64,000 nt of DNA from Paraspadella gotoi (lineage: Eukaryota; Chaetognatha). Position numbers and translations under genes: made by a program. The stretch covers positions 24,940,659-25,004,658 of the forward strand of contig CM119266.1 of NCBI GenBank assembly GCA_051294375.1, read 5' to 3'. Of the stretch, positions 1 through 12,100 are shown piece after piece (the stretch's first letter is position 1; each line of letters starts with the position of its first letter). A model generated the notes under the pieces. It had not been told where the DNA came from. It worked only from the letters and a program-made list of their open reading frames with translations, and did not search any database.

Positions 1-1181
1 ACTGAATAGTGAATAACTATATGAACGGATGCTCTTATCCATATATTTGACCCTTGTCTAGTTTGTAATCAACTGGTAAAAATTATAATTGCTGTTTTTT
101 TATATATCAATATTTAATAATAAATGTATTTATTATGAAAATGTAGAAGACGAAAATACGAGAAAATAAAGGTAGGAAAAAAGGTGAGGGATTGTGACGA
201 TGTAAGAGAAGTAGAAAAGAAGTGAGACGAGCTCTCTCCTGATTCACTTTTATCATCGCCCGGACCAACTTGACCTTACAATCTCCTCGGCCCTATTGAT
301 TTGTCAGGTCAATCTAAGGTCATTGCCAATGCTAGGGCAAAGTGACCGTGTGGATTGACCGGTTCGGAGAAGGAGGAGAGAGGAGAGGAGAGAGAGAGAC
401 CGGTAGTAAGTCGCCTCAAAAATAACTTATAAATCAAGCCCCTTTATTTTTATTGCTAAACATTTAACTAATGATACAACAAAAATAGCATACAATTGTT
501 CTTTTCTCGGACTAAGCTCTGACGAAAAAAGCCAGAGGTTTTTTTAATATTTTCTTTTACCGGCCAATGTAGAATGATGGCAATATTGCTATTGTTAAGT
601 TTCAAAAAAATCCGATCATAAATATAGAAAATATTAACCAAAATCTTCGGAAAATCCACCCCTTCTTTGGAAGATTTTCGCCATAGAAGAATTTTCCCGA
701 ATCTGACTCCCGGTTAAAAAATTTCACCAAAATGAACTAATCATTACCATGATCGTTTCATATTAAAATAACTAAATAAAATGTAAAGAAAAATTTTGAG
801 AGCCCTTCAGACATATGGCTATCGGATTCCTGAATTCAAAGTTTATTGTAAAATCACAACATGCCTTAAATGCGTTTATATTGTAATGAAGTTGAGAAAT
901 CCCTTTATTTTATATAGAAAAATTGAGATGAAAATTTTTTCCTGAGCAGACCAGTCAATTTAAATCTGATGGTTAGATGTCAAAATGATAGTTAATCATA
1001 AAGAGAAAAAAATGCGAGCCCTTCAGATGCAAAGGATCTGAATCGAGTCTTTTTACATCAATGTTTTATCGGAACTTTTCCCAGGACCGTTTATATTGTT
1101 TTGTAGTCAGATTTGAACGAAAATCTCCATTGAAAAAATCTTCCTCGATCTCTAAAACGAAGTCGACTCCTATCTTTACAG
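1..1181. other. 5' stretch without a recognised exon
   Basis: No exon could be supported here. Positions 1-145 and about 440-510 resemble the introns found at 1395-1484 and 2530-3150 (shared words such as ggatgctct, cacctggtaaaaatta, agcatacaattgttc), so this is probably another copy of the duplicated intron-exon unit of the lectin gene. An unrelated insertion occupies about 147-430, and the 138-bp exon expected near 511 is missing. A weak duplication of about 110 bp (around 795-905 and 1005-1110, both with gagcccttcag) is also visible. The first exon and signal peptide of the downstream lectin gene must lie left of the window or have been missed. Confidence 0.4.
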
Positions 1182-2819
1182 GTCTAAATAATATTGCCGC
1201 ATCTGCATATTTAAACAGTCAAACATTAGTCAATGTCAGTAATTCAGCATTGATGTTAGATGCTTCTTTGATTGATATTTCAAGCAATGTATCAGGAATC
1301 TCCTACACAGCTTTTGCAAGTAAGCATAAAATAAAAATTATTAATAATAATATTGAATTTTTTAAAATTATAATAATACTTAAAACTAAATAATTATGCC
1401 AAGGGATGCTCTCATCCTTATATTTAACATTTTTATATTGTATACTTGTGTAATCACCTGGTAAAAATTACAATTTCATTACAGGTCTCAATAATATCTC
1501 AGCATCTGCATATTCTAACAGTCAAACGTTAGTCAATGTCCTTAATTCAGCAATAGTTTTAGACGCTTCTTTGATTGATATTTCAAGCAATATATCAGGA
1601 ATCTCCTCCACAGCTTTTGCAAGTGAGCATAAAATAAAAATAAAAATTATTACATATCATGCATTGTTCAGTAGAGTAGAGCACTTGAGAACAAAAATTT
1701 GATTTGTGTCGATTAACAATAATAATTTTATGCGAGATATTATGATTATTGAATACAAAAGGATTTTGTTAATATTGTTTCGGGAATAGAAAAGAAAATA
1801 CAATATATTTATTGTATTATCCTTAGAGAAAGGAAAGAATTTTGAATTTGTAACAACTATTTTTAATTAATAGTTGGACATGTTTCGGCTTGTTTACTTG
1901 TTTACAAATTCAAAATTCTTTGCTATCTCTAATATCAATAAACAATGAAAAAGAAAGGATTATCGCATCATGTATTACCCTTATAAAATAAGTAATTTTC
2001 AAAATATTTTTAAAAAAAATTTTTATTAAAGATTTAGATTTCTTATAAAAAATTAGACCAAAAATATAAAACGTTCTCACAAATTAGCAATTAGAAATTA
2101 GTGTCAAAATTTAAAAAAATGTTAAAATTCTCAACTATTTAACTCTCTGTAGTAAAAATTATTATATGATAAACCATTTTTATCGTTTTTCGCAGCTTTA
2201 CCTCTAAAATATCATATAACATATATCATAAAACATTTTATAAAAGTTTTGTATTTTTTTCTGACAAATCCGAATCTGTTATTAAAATTCTATAAAGAAA
2301 ATATAATATGCCAAAAATTCTTTTTAAAAGGCATGTTTTTTAATTATATATACGGAGGCACAAAAAACATATTATTAAATCGCTTAATCTTTTCATCACT
2401 CCACCCTATTGTACAGTAAAGCAATAAGTAATTGATAATAGTTTTTATTAAATATAAATAATAATTTTAAATATTTTTATGTAATATTATTTTTTTTCAA
2501 TTATAATAATACTTGGAACTAAATAATTATACCATGTGATGCTCTCATCCTTATATTTAATACTTGTATATTGTATAGTTGTGTAATCACCTGGAAAAAT
2601 TTATGTTTGCAATTTTTAATATATAAATATTAGGCATAGCGAATTTCCTTTCTTTTCGTTGTGTTTGGATTAGTAGAAATAAGTTTGAGTTTATTTGCAA
2701 CAACTATTTTATTAGTACATAAGGACGTACATGTTTCGGCTTTAGTCACAAGCCTTCTTCAGCGTCATAGAAAAATTGTTTTGTAAACTTTTACAAATTA
2801 TTTGTGCAAAGGAAAAGTA

Positions 2820-2850
<31 letters not shown>

Positions 2851-5800
2851 CAGGGCAAAGTTTCCAACACAGAGTTGAGAAAAAAAGAATAGTGGTCAGA
2901 TGTAAGGACAGGTCAAGGTGAAGACAGATTGAGTTAGACTGTGAAAAGAAATTAAGTGGTGAAAAATTTTGAGAGAGAGCCGAAACATGTACGTCCTTAT
3001 GTACTAATAAAATCGTTGTTGCAAATAAACTCAAACTTATTTCTACTATATAAATATTTAAATGTATTATAAAAATGATTTTTTAATTGAACTTTTTTAA
3101 TTTTATTGCTAAAAAGTTACCCAAAAATACCATACAATTGTTCATTACAGGTCTAAATAATATCTCAGCATCTGCATATTCAAACAGTCATACATTAGGG
3201 AATGTCATTAATTCAGCATTGGTATTAGATGCATCTATGATTGATATTTCAAGCAATGTATCAGGAATCTCCTCCACAGCTTTTGCAAGTGAGTTTAAAA
3301 TAAAAATAAAAATTATTACATATCTTATAATCTAAAGAAAGACAATAAGTAATTAATATAAATTATTTTCTTAAAAAAATATTAAATTTATAAATATTTT
3401 TTTCATATTCTGAAGCAGGAATTATGTTTATTTCATTTGATAAGCAACTCCATAAGTCAGTCAATCTGTCTTTTGGCATGTCGGCTAGAGCGTTGAAAAA
3501 TAACAAAATATAACAAATCAAGTGAGGTACATAGCTAATTTAGTGTAATGTAGTCTGTAGAATCCGATGGTGATGACCATTTTTTTGTATAATTTTATCT
3601 TTCTTGTCGGAAATGACGGTTTATAAAATTGTTATAAAATAGCAAAACCATTATAAGTTATGATAAATCAAATTATTAAAATTTTATAAAATTTATATGA
3701 GCTTTTGAAATATAAAAATAAAGACTTATAAAAATATTTTGGTAAGTTTATTTCTAAATTTTATATTTTATAAAAAGTTAGTTAACTATATTTATTAATA
3801 ATTATGAGTAAAAATTAGGTTAAAGTTAAAAAATAATAATTTTAAAATTGTTTTCATGGATTTGCATTCTTTGCAAAAAGTGGATATAAGAAAATATAAT
3901 TTTTATATCAAAATTATGTCATTAAAATGGTCAAAATTCAGAAAAACTATAATTTTAAGCCAAAATTTGACAAATTAAACAAAAATAATAGTTTTTCATA
4001 TTTTTAACCTACTTAATGAAAGAATTTTTTTAAATGGATTATACTTTCTTAGATCAACTTTTTATAAGGAATTCAAATCCGGTTTTAAAATTTAAATTTT
4101 TTTATTTTTTTACTTCAGCTTATTTTTTATTATTATTTATTAATAAATATAGCTAACAAACTATTAATAAAATATAAAATTTGTAAATAAACTTACCAAA
4201 ATATTTATATGGATTTTTATTTTATTATTTTTTGTCTTCTACAATATTATGTAAGTTAAATATGGCTTTTATAAAATTTTAATAATTTGAGTTTCTTAGA
4301 CTCTACAATGTTTGCTCCATTTTAATAGCACCTTATATGCTGCAAAAATCGCCATTTCCGACAAAGAAGATGAGACTATACAAAAAAATGGTTATCATCA
4401 TCGAATTCTACAGACTTTATTACACTAAAATTGCTATGTACCTTACTTGATTTGTTATATTTTGTTATTTTTCAACGACCTTCTTACTTTTACTGCATTT
4501 TAAATACTCATAATTCTTAGTTAATACTTGTCAGATGATTTTATACATTAGGAAGCAGTTATCTTTTTAATTTTTTTTTAATTTAAAACATGACATTTAG
4601 AATTTTAATATGTAACTTTCACTACGCTCTATTAACTAGTCTAGCAGTCCAAAAGTCTGCCTCAACAACCTATTATTTTCTATTTTTTTAAAATTTCAAA
4701 TAACTTTTTTTAAGGTATTGATATACTGCTTGCTTCAGCTTCAGCAAACAACCTTAGTATAGGGGAGTGCAAAGCTTCGATAACTTCATTAGAGAACTTC
4801 ACCCAGACAGCTGCGCCATGCTTAACTGCCTTAAAAACTTCTGTCAGCACACTTTCCAGAAGTGTTTCTGTTTTATCTTCGACTATATCAGCAGGTAAAT
4901 AAATTCTTTGAATTACATAATTTTATGGTAAGAAAGTACACTAATGTGCAAAAAAAACGCGCCACTTTATAACAAAAAATTTCAAACAAATTATATAAAA
5001 AAATAAATTTAAAAAAAAAATTAATATATATCAATTTTATTTTTCAAAACTTAAAAAAAAATGGAATTTTATTTAAAAGCTTCAGAATTATTAACCTGTC
5101 ATCATTATATTTTATTAATAACCTTAAAATTTAGAAAACTGGGTCAATACAGTTATCCAGTTATCCCTCCGGATAGCCAGTGTTTTTTTTTAAGCCATTA
5201 TAAAAATTAAAAAATATCAGGAAAAAAAGATTAGTCTTAAAGTAATCAGATTTTTTTATATTCAACTTTACACTACATTTTTAAAAATCACTGCTCCTAA
5301 ATAAATAGCCCAATTTTTATAATATTTTTTTTATTAAAATTTTATTTATTTTTAAATTTTTTTGAAAAACCTAAGTATATAAGGTAATTTTCAAAGTCTA
5401 ATATAAAATGGCGCGTTTTTTTTTGGACATGACTGTATATCTTTCTTTACTCAGTATAGTACCCTAAAAAAATTAAAAAAAATAAATATTGATTAATCTT
5501 GATTATCTAAACATTGATATAAGAAGATAAAATAAAGAATTAAATTGAAAAAAAAGCTAACAATATACATACTTTTTATAATAATTTTTTAAAAGAAATT
5601 ATCCAGTATATTTTGGAACGGTTGTTTATTTTTAGTCTAAAAAAGAATGCTGTAGAATACTAATAAGCAGTTATGAAAAAGAGTTAGGAGGCATTATTGT
5701 CTTAAATTAAAATATCGTAACAAGCAACAAAAAAATGTTGTCATATTGTCCAAGAAAGCAATATTTAAATAGACGGTATCGGCCGTGTAAGTTGAAAATG

Positions 5801-7155
5801 TGTGGTTGGTTAGATTTGTTGCTGCATACCGAAACTTGATGTCCTAATTCTTGTAAATGTTGTAAAAGTCTTTGTGATTACGTCCACAAATCATATGTAA
5901 AATTATTCAATATCGGTTGCTAACATGCTACGTTAAAATTCTAAGGTCTTTTCAAAATCTGGCTACAGTAAAACTATCTTTTATTTGATATTCTTCAAAT
6001 TGTATGATATCAAGGGGCTAATCAAGATAAAATAAGGAAGAAGAAAAGAATCTGAGAGAGCCCCAATTTCGATAAACTAGCGTCTTTAGTACGCATGAAC
6101 TAAAGTTTTTCAACATGATGGATATGACTCTGGCCAATTAAGCGTATATTTTCAATGATAATTTTTACGGAACCATTCTCTAATATAGATAGAAAAATAT
6201 TATTTAGAAAATGAAAAACTATCTACATTAGTTGAATCAGACAGTCAAAGTATATTAGAGCTAACCAAAACCGATTCTTCATTGAATCAAATCATCAAAT
6301 CATCATACTGTGGAAGGCAATTCGCCGATCCACTTGCCAGTCGTTTTGTCCGAAGATATTGATATGAAATATCTCTCTCTCTCTCTCTCTCCCTCCCTCC
6401 CTCTCGTTTAAACTGAGGTCATTGTTGACTTTATTGCCAATATTTTCTGTAAAATAGACTCTTGAACATCGTAAATTTTGTCCCTGCTTTATCTCTCAAA
6501 ATAATTCTTCCGATGCGAGAGGCCCTCCCTATACGAAGAGACAACCGTTCAAGATGTCCGAAATTTAAGGCCCAGCTTACGTCTCACGAACCGAATTCTT
6601 AACAATGGTCTTTTTCTCCATATCAAACCACGCTTCCTCGCGACCTAAATGGGTAAAAAGAAAAAAGACTCGACCTCAAAGAAAGTCAATCCATCCTCCC
6701 TCAACATTGCGCCCGTCAACCCTTCTCCAGCAAAGGAGAAATTAGGATGTTTAACTTCAATCCGAAACAGAACAAACGACTAGACGAACTTAAACAACTT
6801 CGCATAAAACAACTACAATAACTAAAACAACAATTACAACAACTAAAACAACTACAACAACACCTACACCAACTTTTACATCAACGATTAGAAAATATGA
6901 ATGTTTCAACACAAACATCAATGATGATGGATGTAGAAACCATGAATTCCCTCGGATCCGCCCACTACATTCCTCCTCACGGCCGCCCTTCCTAACTCAA
7001 ATTCCCACGCACTTCCTGGCGTCATGATGTTTCTCCTCTTCCGATTCCGCGACTCATGGACTTCTTCCGGTGGCGTGTCTTGTGGGGGATGTGTGGAAGA
7101 TAATTCGCCGATCTACTGGCTAGTCGTTTTAGCCGAAGATATTGATATTGATATG

Positions 7156-7206
<51 letters not shown>

Positions 7207-8371
7207 CGGTTTTGTTATCTCTCTCTCGTATATAAACTGAAGTGATTGTTTACTTTATTGCCAATATTTTAAGATACACTTTTGAACATCGTGAATTTTG
7301 TCCCTGTTTTATCTCTCAAAATAAAACTATGTCTCTTCAATACCAAGCATGTTGACTTCAGTATGATCACTTTCAAGTAGTGTTTCATCACTTTCTACTG
7401 GTAAGAAATTCATAAATTCTAAAACGCTGTTATGAGAATATTAATTACTGCGCCATTTTGGTTGTTTTTAGATGTTAGTTATATAATATTATATATTTAT
7501 TACCTGAAATTTGTTTTTCCAATTAATATTTTTACTATCTTCAATAAAGTTTTAATAAAAAATGTAATTTTTCTAATAAAAAATCATTAAGAATATTCTA
7601 CTCCAAAAATACCTCGTATCATTAAAATACTTATATAAACTATTATTTAGATAATTATCTGATACTTTTTATGATAAAAAAATTTAAGTACGCATTCGAA
7701 TTTGGACCCAGTGTATACCGTATAATACGGCTATGAAGAAGAAAAAGTGGGTCACAGATAAATAATTTATTTTTCAAATAAATTCTTCAAAAATAAAACT
7801 CTTTTCTCCTGTGCATAGAAAATGGAAAACTGACTAAATTAGTGGCATCAAACAGTCAAAGTGTGTCAGAGTTAAGCAAAACCGTCTTTTCACTGGATCA
7901 AACCATCATACCCAGCATACAAACTTCAGTCAAATCACTATCAAAAAGCGTTTCAGCAGTGTCTACTGGTAAGTTTAATTCATCCATATCTTGTTTCTTA
8001 GAAATATAGTTTATTGATAAAAGAAGCTGATGCAAAAGTTGAACGTCTTTGTCAACTAATACTATTGATCGCACCTTTTCTCAGCCAACCGCTGCGTGAT
8101 GGGAAGCGTCACATGCAACAACTGTATGGTTCAAAATGGTAGCCACACCTTTAGCGTCCAATACGGCTACAACTTTACTAGCTTGCCCGATGTGAAGACC
8201 GCGATAGCCACGTTTGTTCGTGATCGAACGAGCGGCGGCGGAGGGGGAACGTATTGGGGGGGCGGGTCATCCGTCTCTGGAGTAGAATTGAGCGGATTCG
8301 AGCTTACCGTCCGATCAATCACTACGCTTATCAATCCGTTGGATATTACTTGGATAGCGTGCGGAACCTAA
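1182..8371 (+). CDS. H-type lectin-domain protein with repeated stalk exons (5' partial)
   Basis: Exons read: 1182-1319, 1485-1622, 3151-3288 (three homologous 138-bp exons), 4715-4894, 7819-7968 and terminal 8085-8371, all entering and leaving in codon phase 1, so any can be added or skipped without a frameshift. The three 46-residue repeats and the 60- and 50-residue exons are Ser/Ala/Leu-rich heptad-like segments (for example SISSLSKSV-like strings) that probably form an oligomerising stalk. The last exon encodes an approximately 95-residue H-type lectin domain: C-x4-C-x2-C at its start, a Pro-Val-containing strand (LPDVKTAIATF), and the closing I-T-W-I-A-C-G. H-type lectins are known GalNAc-binding secreted proteins, typically trimers. 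The TAA stop is at 8369-8371. The signal peptide exon was not found. Another exon copy (6208-7400) is broken and listed separately. Domain call is strong; how many 138-bp exons are used is unknown. Confidence 0.75.
2671..3048. mobile_element. Inverted-repeat element with hammerhead-like arm (Penelope-like relic?)
   Basis: Arms of about 72 bp, 2671-2741 and 2978-3048, are near-perfect inverted repeats (outer ends tagtagaaataagtttgagt and its complement). The centre has a (ga)n run. The left arm on the minus strand reads CTGAAGA, a GGCTT/AAGCC hairpin, then GAAAC and ACGTC, the order found in hammerhead ribozymes associated with Penelope-like elements. No reverse transcriptase is present. Inserted in the intron before lectin exon 3151-3288. 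Confidence 0.55.
2724..2762 (-). ncRNA. Hammerhead-ribozyme-like motif
   Basis: Minus strand: CTGAAGA core, one extra A, stem GGCTT...AAGCC, then GAAAC, a short loop and GTC. Apart from the extra A before stem II this follows the hammerhead core order; stem I is not obvious. Similar but weaker words (GTCGAAACATGT) occur at 56350-56385 (minus, core C changed to T) and 1880-1900 (minus, no CTGANGA). Activity cannot be judged by eye. Confidence 0.35.
3491..4477. mobile_element. Long foldback (MITE-like) element
   Basis: An approximately 985-bp AT-rich segment with long terminal inverted repeats: the start (cgttgaaaaataacaaaata) is the complement of the end (tttgttatttttcaacg), and pairing continues inward for about 300 bp on each side, e.g. 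cttaccaaaatattt against its complement. No ORF. Sits in an intron of the lectin gene. Confidence 0.65.
4944..5430. mobile_element. Inverted-repeat element, TIR with gcgccactttata
   Basis: The left end gtgcaaaaaaaacgcgccac is mirrored by the right end atggcgcgttttttttt. The segment between is about 490 bp, AT-rich and non-coding. It lies in the intron after lectin exon 4715-4894. Confidence 0.5.
6208..7400 (+). pseudogene. Stalk exon copy of the lectin gene, split by an LTR element
   Basis: Halves 6208-6308 and 7344-7400 align throughout with the intact exon 7819-7968, including its acceptor (ttag) and donor (tctactg|gtaaga). The inserted element 6309-7339 separates them. Even without the insert the copy is dead: it carries a small tandem duplication (caaatcat twice near 6290) and a TGA where the intact exon has AAA in the TCAGT-context. 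It therefore looks like a duplicated exon that decayed, before or after being hit by the retroelement. Confidence 0.7.
6309..7339 (+). mobile_element. Small non-autonomous LTR retroelement (TRIM-like)
   Basis: Two direct repeats flank about 580 bp of internal sequence: the 5' LTR starts at 6309 (tgtggaaggcaattcgccga) and runs to about 6511; the 3' LTR is 7092-7339 (tgtggaagataattcgccga ... ctcttca). The LTR begins TG and ends CA, contains a (CT)n tract plus a conserved 3' part (tttgtccctg.tttatctctcaaaata), and is preceded by a purine-rich gtgggggat at 7082-7091. A 4-bp target duplication (atac) lies at 6305-6308 and 7340-7343. The interior has no gag/pol reading frame, only an (acaactaaa)-rich stretch and short ORFs, so it would need proteins from elsewhere. 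The LTRs are clearly diverged, so the insertion is not recent. Confidence 0.75.
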
Positions 8372-9115
8372 CCTAAATATCGATTCTAAAAACTTTGAAA
8401 TTTTTAATTTTGTCGGTCAGAAGTAAAAAATATTTACTCGAAGCTTTATTCTTAGAACTTTTTAATTTTAAAAAGAAAAATCAAACTGATACTTCGAAAA
8501 ACTTTCGTGAAAAATACTCATACTACGACTTCACTGCATCCGTTGATGGTATATTGGTATAATCCTGGATTTTTTTTTGACGGTAGAATTTTTAAACTGA
8601 TATTCCGAGACCTCTGTCTAAAAAATATGTTGGTAAAATTTTTTTTCTAAGAGCATACCCGCAGAGTCGTATACTTATGTAATACAAGGACAAGGAAAAA
8701 AAGAAGTAAATTATCACAGGGCGAGTCAATTAATATAAAGCGTTCTCCCGACAAATGAATTTTTTTTCGTAAATATGCCAGTTAACAATTTTATTAGAAC
8801 ATCCTAAATATTATGGATAACAATTAAAATATGTAGTTTTTAAAATTTAGTGTAGTGTATCCTACGGTACTGTACGGTACTGAATGTATACAAGTACTGC
8901 TATTTGCAACATTTTATTTCAAATCTACTTCTACTATCTGGCAATTATCAGGGTATAGACTTGCTTTGTAACATGCAATGTATTTGTTTCTTGTTGACAT
9001 CTTTCTACCTCCAGACTTAATCTAAATATATTTCAAGTCAAGGTAACAACGATACGTAACGAATATTAACCAAATATATAAGAGTTAACTGTACATGATT
9101 CACTTTAAAAAAACA
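8372..9115. other. Intergenic spacer between convergent genes
   Basis: 3' flank of the lectin gene (+) and of OATP-A (-). A TTTATT at about 8926 would serve as an AATAAA poly(A) signal for OATP-A on the minus strand. No other gene or repeat recognised. Confidence 0.4.
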
Positions 9116-12100
9116 TTAATGTGGCATATGAGCGTGATTATGATTCATGGAATCTTTTGTGTTTAAATGATCCCAGTTTAGCTTCCGGGCGATGAAGTAA
9201 GACCCTAAAACATTAAAATACAAAAGTTAACACTTAGGTATAGGTAAAATAACATTTTTTTTTAATTATCACTTCGACATTTCCAAAAAGGTTCGCACAA
9301 ATTACTAATTATTAATATTATTATTTATTACTACATATTATTCTTACAAATTACAAAAAATGATCTTAAACTAAGAAAAAAAATGTTCATTTATTTTCTA
9401 GTAATCGAGTTATCGCAGCAAGATTCATAGTAAAATTTACCTGCATATACAAGCGATGAGGCATAAACAAATATAGCACATCCAAGATGAACAATCAAAT
9501 GATATTTCGGCATATCATAATAATAACAATTCTGTTTAGTTCCGCATGATTCCTAAATTGTAAACAACGATTAACCTAAATATTTTTTTACAAATGAAAT
9601 CATTCAAACTCAAAGGTCTCATCCACTACTCCGCGATTCTCAGTATCATATCAGTTGCGTGAATCAGTCTCTCTTGCTTGGTGTCGTAATATAAAATCAT
9701 GATAGTATTCAAATTACATTATTGACCTGGTTTCGTCAATAGTACCAAAAAAAATAAAAAACAATTACCTTCCAAATCCGGCACGAGGTATCTATGAGAG
9801 CACCGTAGGCCATAGAGGAGCCAACCATGGCTAAGAGGCTTCGTGACAGAGATTCGATGCCGATAGAGAGTGGCTTCTGCTCTGGACGGAGAGCGCGGAA
9901 TTTGATGAGGAACCCGCTCATGGAATTTGCGTGGGCGATGAAGAACCAGAGAAAGAGGAAGAAGATGTACACATATCTGAAGAAGGGAGAGAGAGGCCAA
10001 TTAATACAATCTCGACATCATAATTTAAGATGTACAGAGAAAATGTCCAAAAAAAAAATAAATAAATAGGCCGTAGACTCACCCCATGGTGCAGGGCTTG
10101 GATGGACACAACCCTTGAGAAGCGGTACCAGAACCGGTCGTCACACAAGCACAGTCGGTGAAGACAAATTCACGAGGGTCGGATAAGTTTGAGGCTTTTC
10201 TAGTACAACCGGCGTGGCACGGGCTTAGATAAGGAGCAGAAAACCCGGATTGATTAAAAACCCTATAAAACTATCTGACTAAAATCTGGATTTTCATAAT
10301 GATGATAATCCGTAACAACGTCATTAAATCATTTTTGATGAAAACAACTTTAAAACCAAGTAAGCATTTTGATGCACTGAGAAATTTGGTTAGTTCGTAT
10401 TCGTATACCTTGGCAACGGGGTAAAACCACTACACTTGTAGGTGTTATTATATTAATCAATCATTAGAAATTAAATGTTGCTGTCCTTGCACATCACTAT
10501 TTTTGACGCTTATAATGTTTAGTTTAGTATGTTTACTGAAGATTACTAAACATTGTTTAGTTTTCATGAGTTGGAGTCAGAAAGAATTATTGCAAAAAAG
10601 AGTAAAACACAAATATTTAGCGCATAATTGGCCAACTTGGTTTAAGATCTCCTTTTGTCCATTTTGAATTTCAAGACTGATTCTGGTCTTTTCTTTCTGA
10701 AATACTCGAATACTTCCCTGGCAACGGGGTCGAAATTAGGAGTGTCACTGGTGCACTGGTGCACACATCTGGAGCATGTTATTGGACTTAGTTCTTTTTG
10801 AACTTTTGTTTTCCATTGGTTTTCTGGTTGAGTAAAATCTATTGTTGTTTTCCAAAATTGGAGAAAAAGGTTTTATTCCTTTTGTCTATTCCTTCTTTTT
10901 TCCTTACCTGAAATAGTTTTTCATATCTTCTCCGCAAACAGGGTAGAAGGCCTCTTGATCACAACCGCAACCGGCATTGCAAGAGGTTGTAAGATTCTTC
11001 AGTCCGTTCTCTTCTGTGGTGGGACCCTCGATGTACGCCTATGATGAAAATGTTATGGGCATTATATTTGTGGTCTTTTATTTTAAACTTGTAATTCTTC
11101 TAAGAAAGTAAATCTATTATGAAAGTAATGGATCTTTACAAACACGAAGATTTAGACTTAGTGTTTGTTTAAAGGAAAACAAAAAATAAAGCAAAAAAAG
11201 TAAAAAAAGTAAAATATCAAAACAATTTAGTTGTCACTATATGTGATAGTAAAGTTTTTACAGCCGGTCTGATTATTCGACCAAAACTAACAAAATGATT
11301 TTAAAAAATTTACTCAACCAAGCCAATAATTAACAAAATCAAATTAAACATGCAGTTTCTGCAGTTTTCTCTATACACTTGGAGTCAGCGAATATTTACA
11401 ATTAATATTTGCATCTCCATCAATCATGTCACGATCGAAAACTGTTTCTTAATAAAACTTCTTTCTTTTACAAATTCCAAACAGCCTGCTTCAACTTTCC
11501 CGAAGCCTCCGCCACAGCCTACGTCAAACTCATCCCTCACAAAGACGAGGCGATGACAGCTTTCACCGTCGACTTCACCGCCACCTTGACGTCCTCCAGA
11601 ACGAATCCCTACGTCCTTAGTTACGCCATATCTGCCTCGGACAACAACGTCCTCGGCTTGGCCGTCACAGTAAGTATATTAATAAGCTCGTCTTACGTTA
11701 ATTAATGTATATGAAAGCAAAGACGTCTTAAACATAAAACTCTTTTTGTACTTTACCTTTCAAGGACCACATCATCAACAGTCTGCGTGCAACCGGATTA
11801 GCCGCTTTCACCGCCTTTCTCAACACGCCCACGCGGTACACGTGGGTCTACAACGGAGCCACCCTCAATCTCTACGTCAACGGCACGCAGCACAGAACCG
11901 GCACTCTTGCTAGTCAGACAATAGCAGCCGGTGGAGTCTGGGTGGTGGGTCAGGAGCAAGACTCATTGGAAGGCACGTTCGACGACAACCAACGCTTCGT
12001 CGGCACCATCTGCGATCTGCAGATGTGGGATTCGGCGCTCAGCGACTCTGACCTCCAACTCTTGATGAACGGAAATTATCCCACGAAGGGAAACGTGTTT

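Noticed and set aside
1061-1393. ORF starting MFYRNFSQ as the first exon of the lectin gene
   Set aside because: Only the 138-bp part 1182-1319 matches the other exon copies; the upstream part has no signal peptide and a consensus acceptor sits at 1180-1181.
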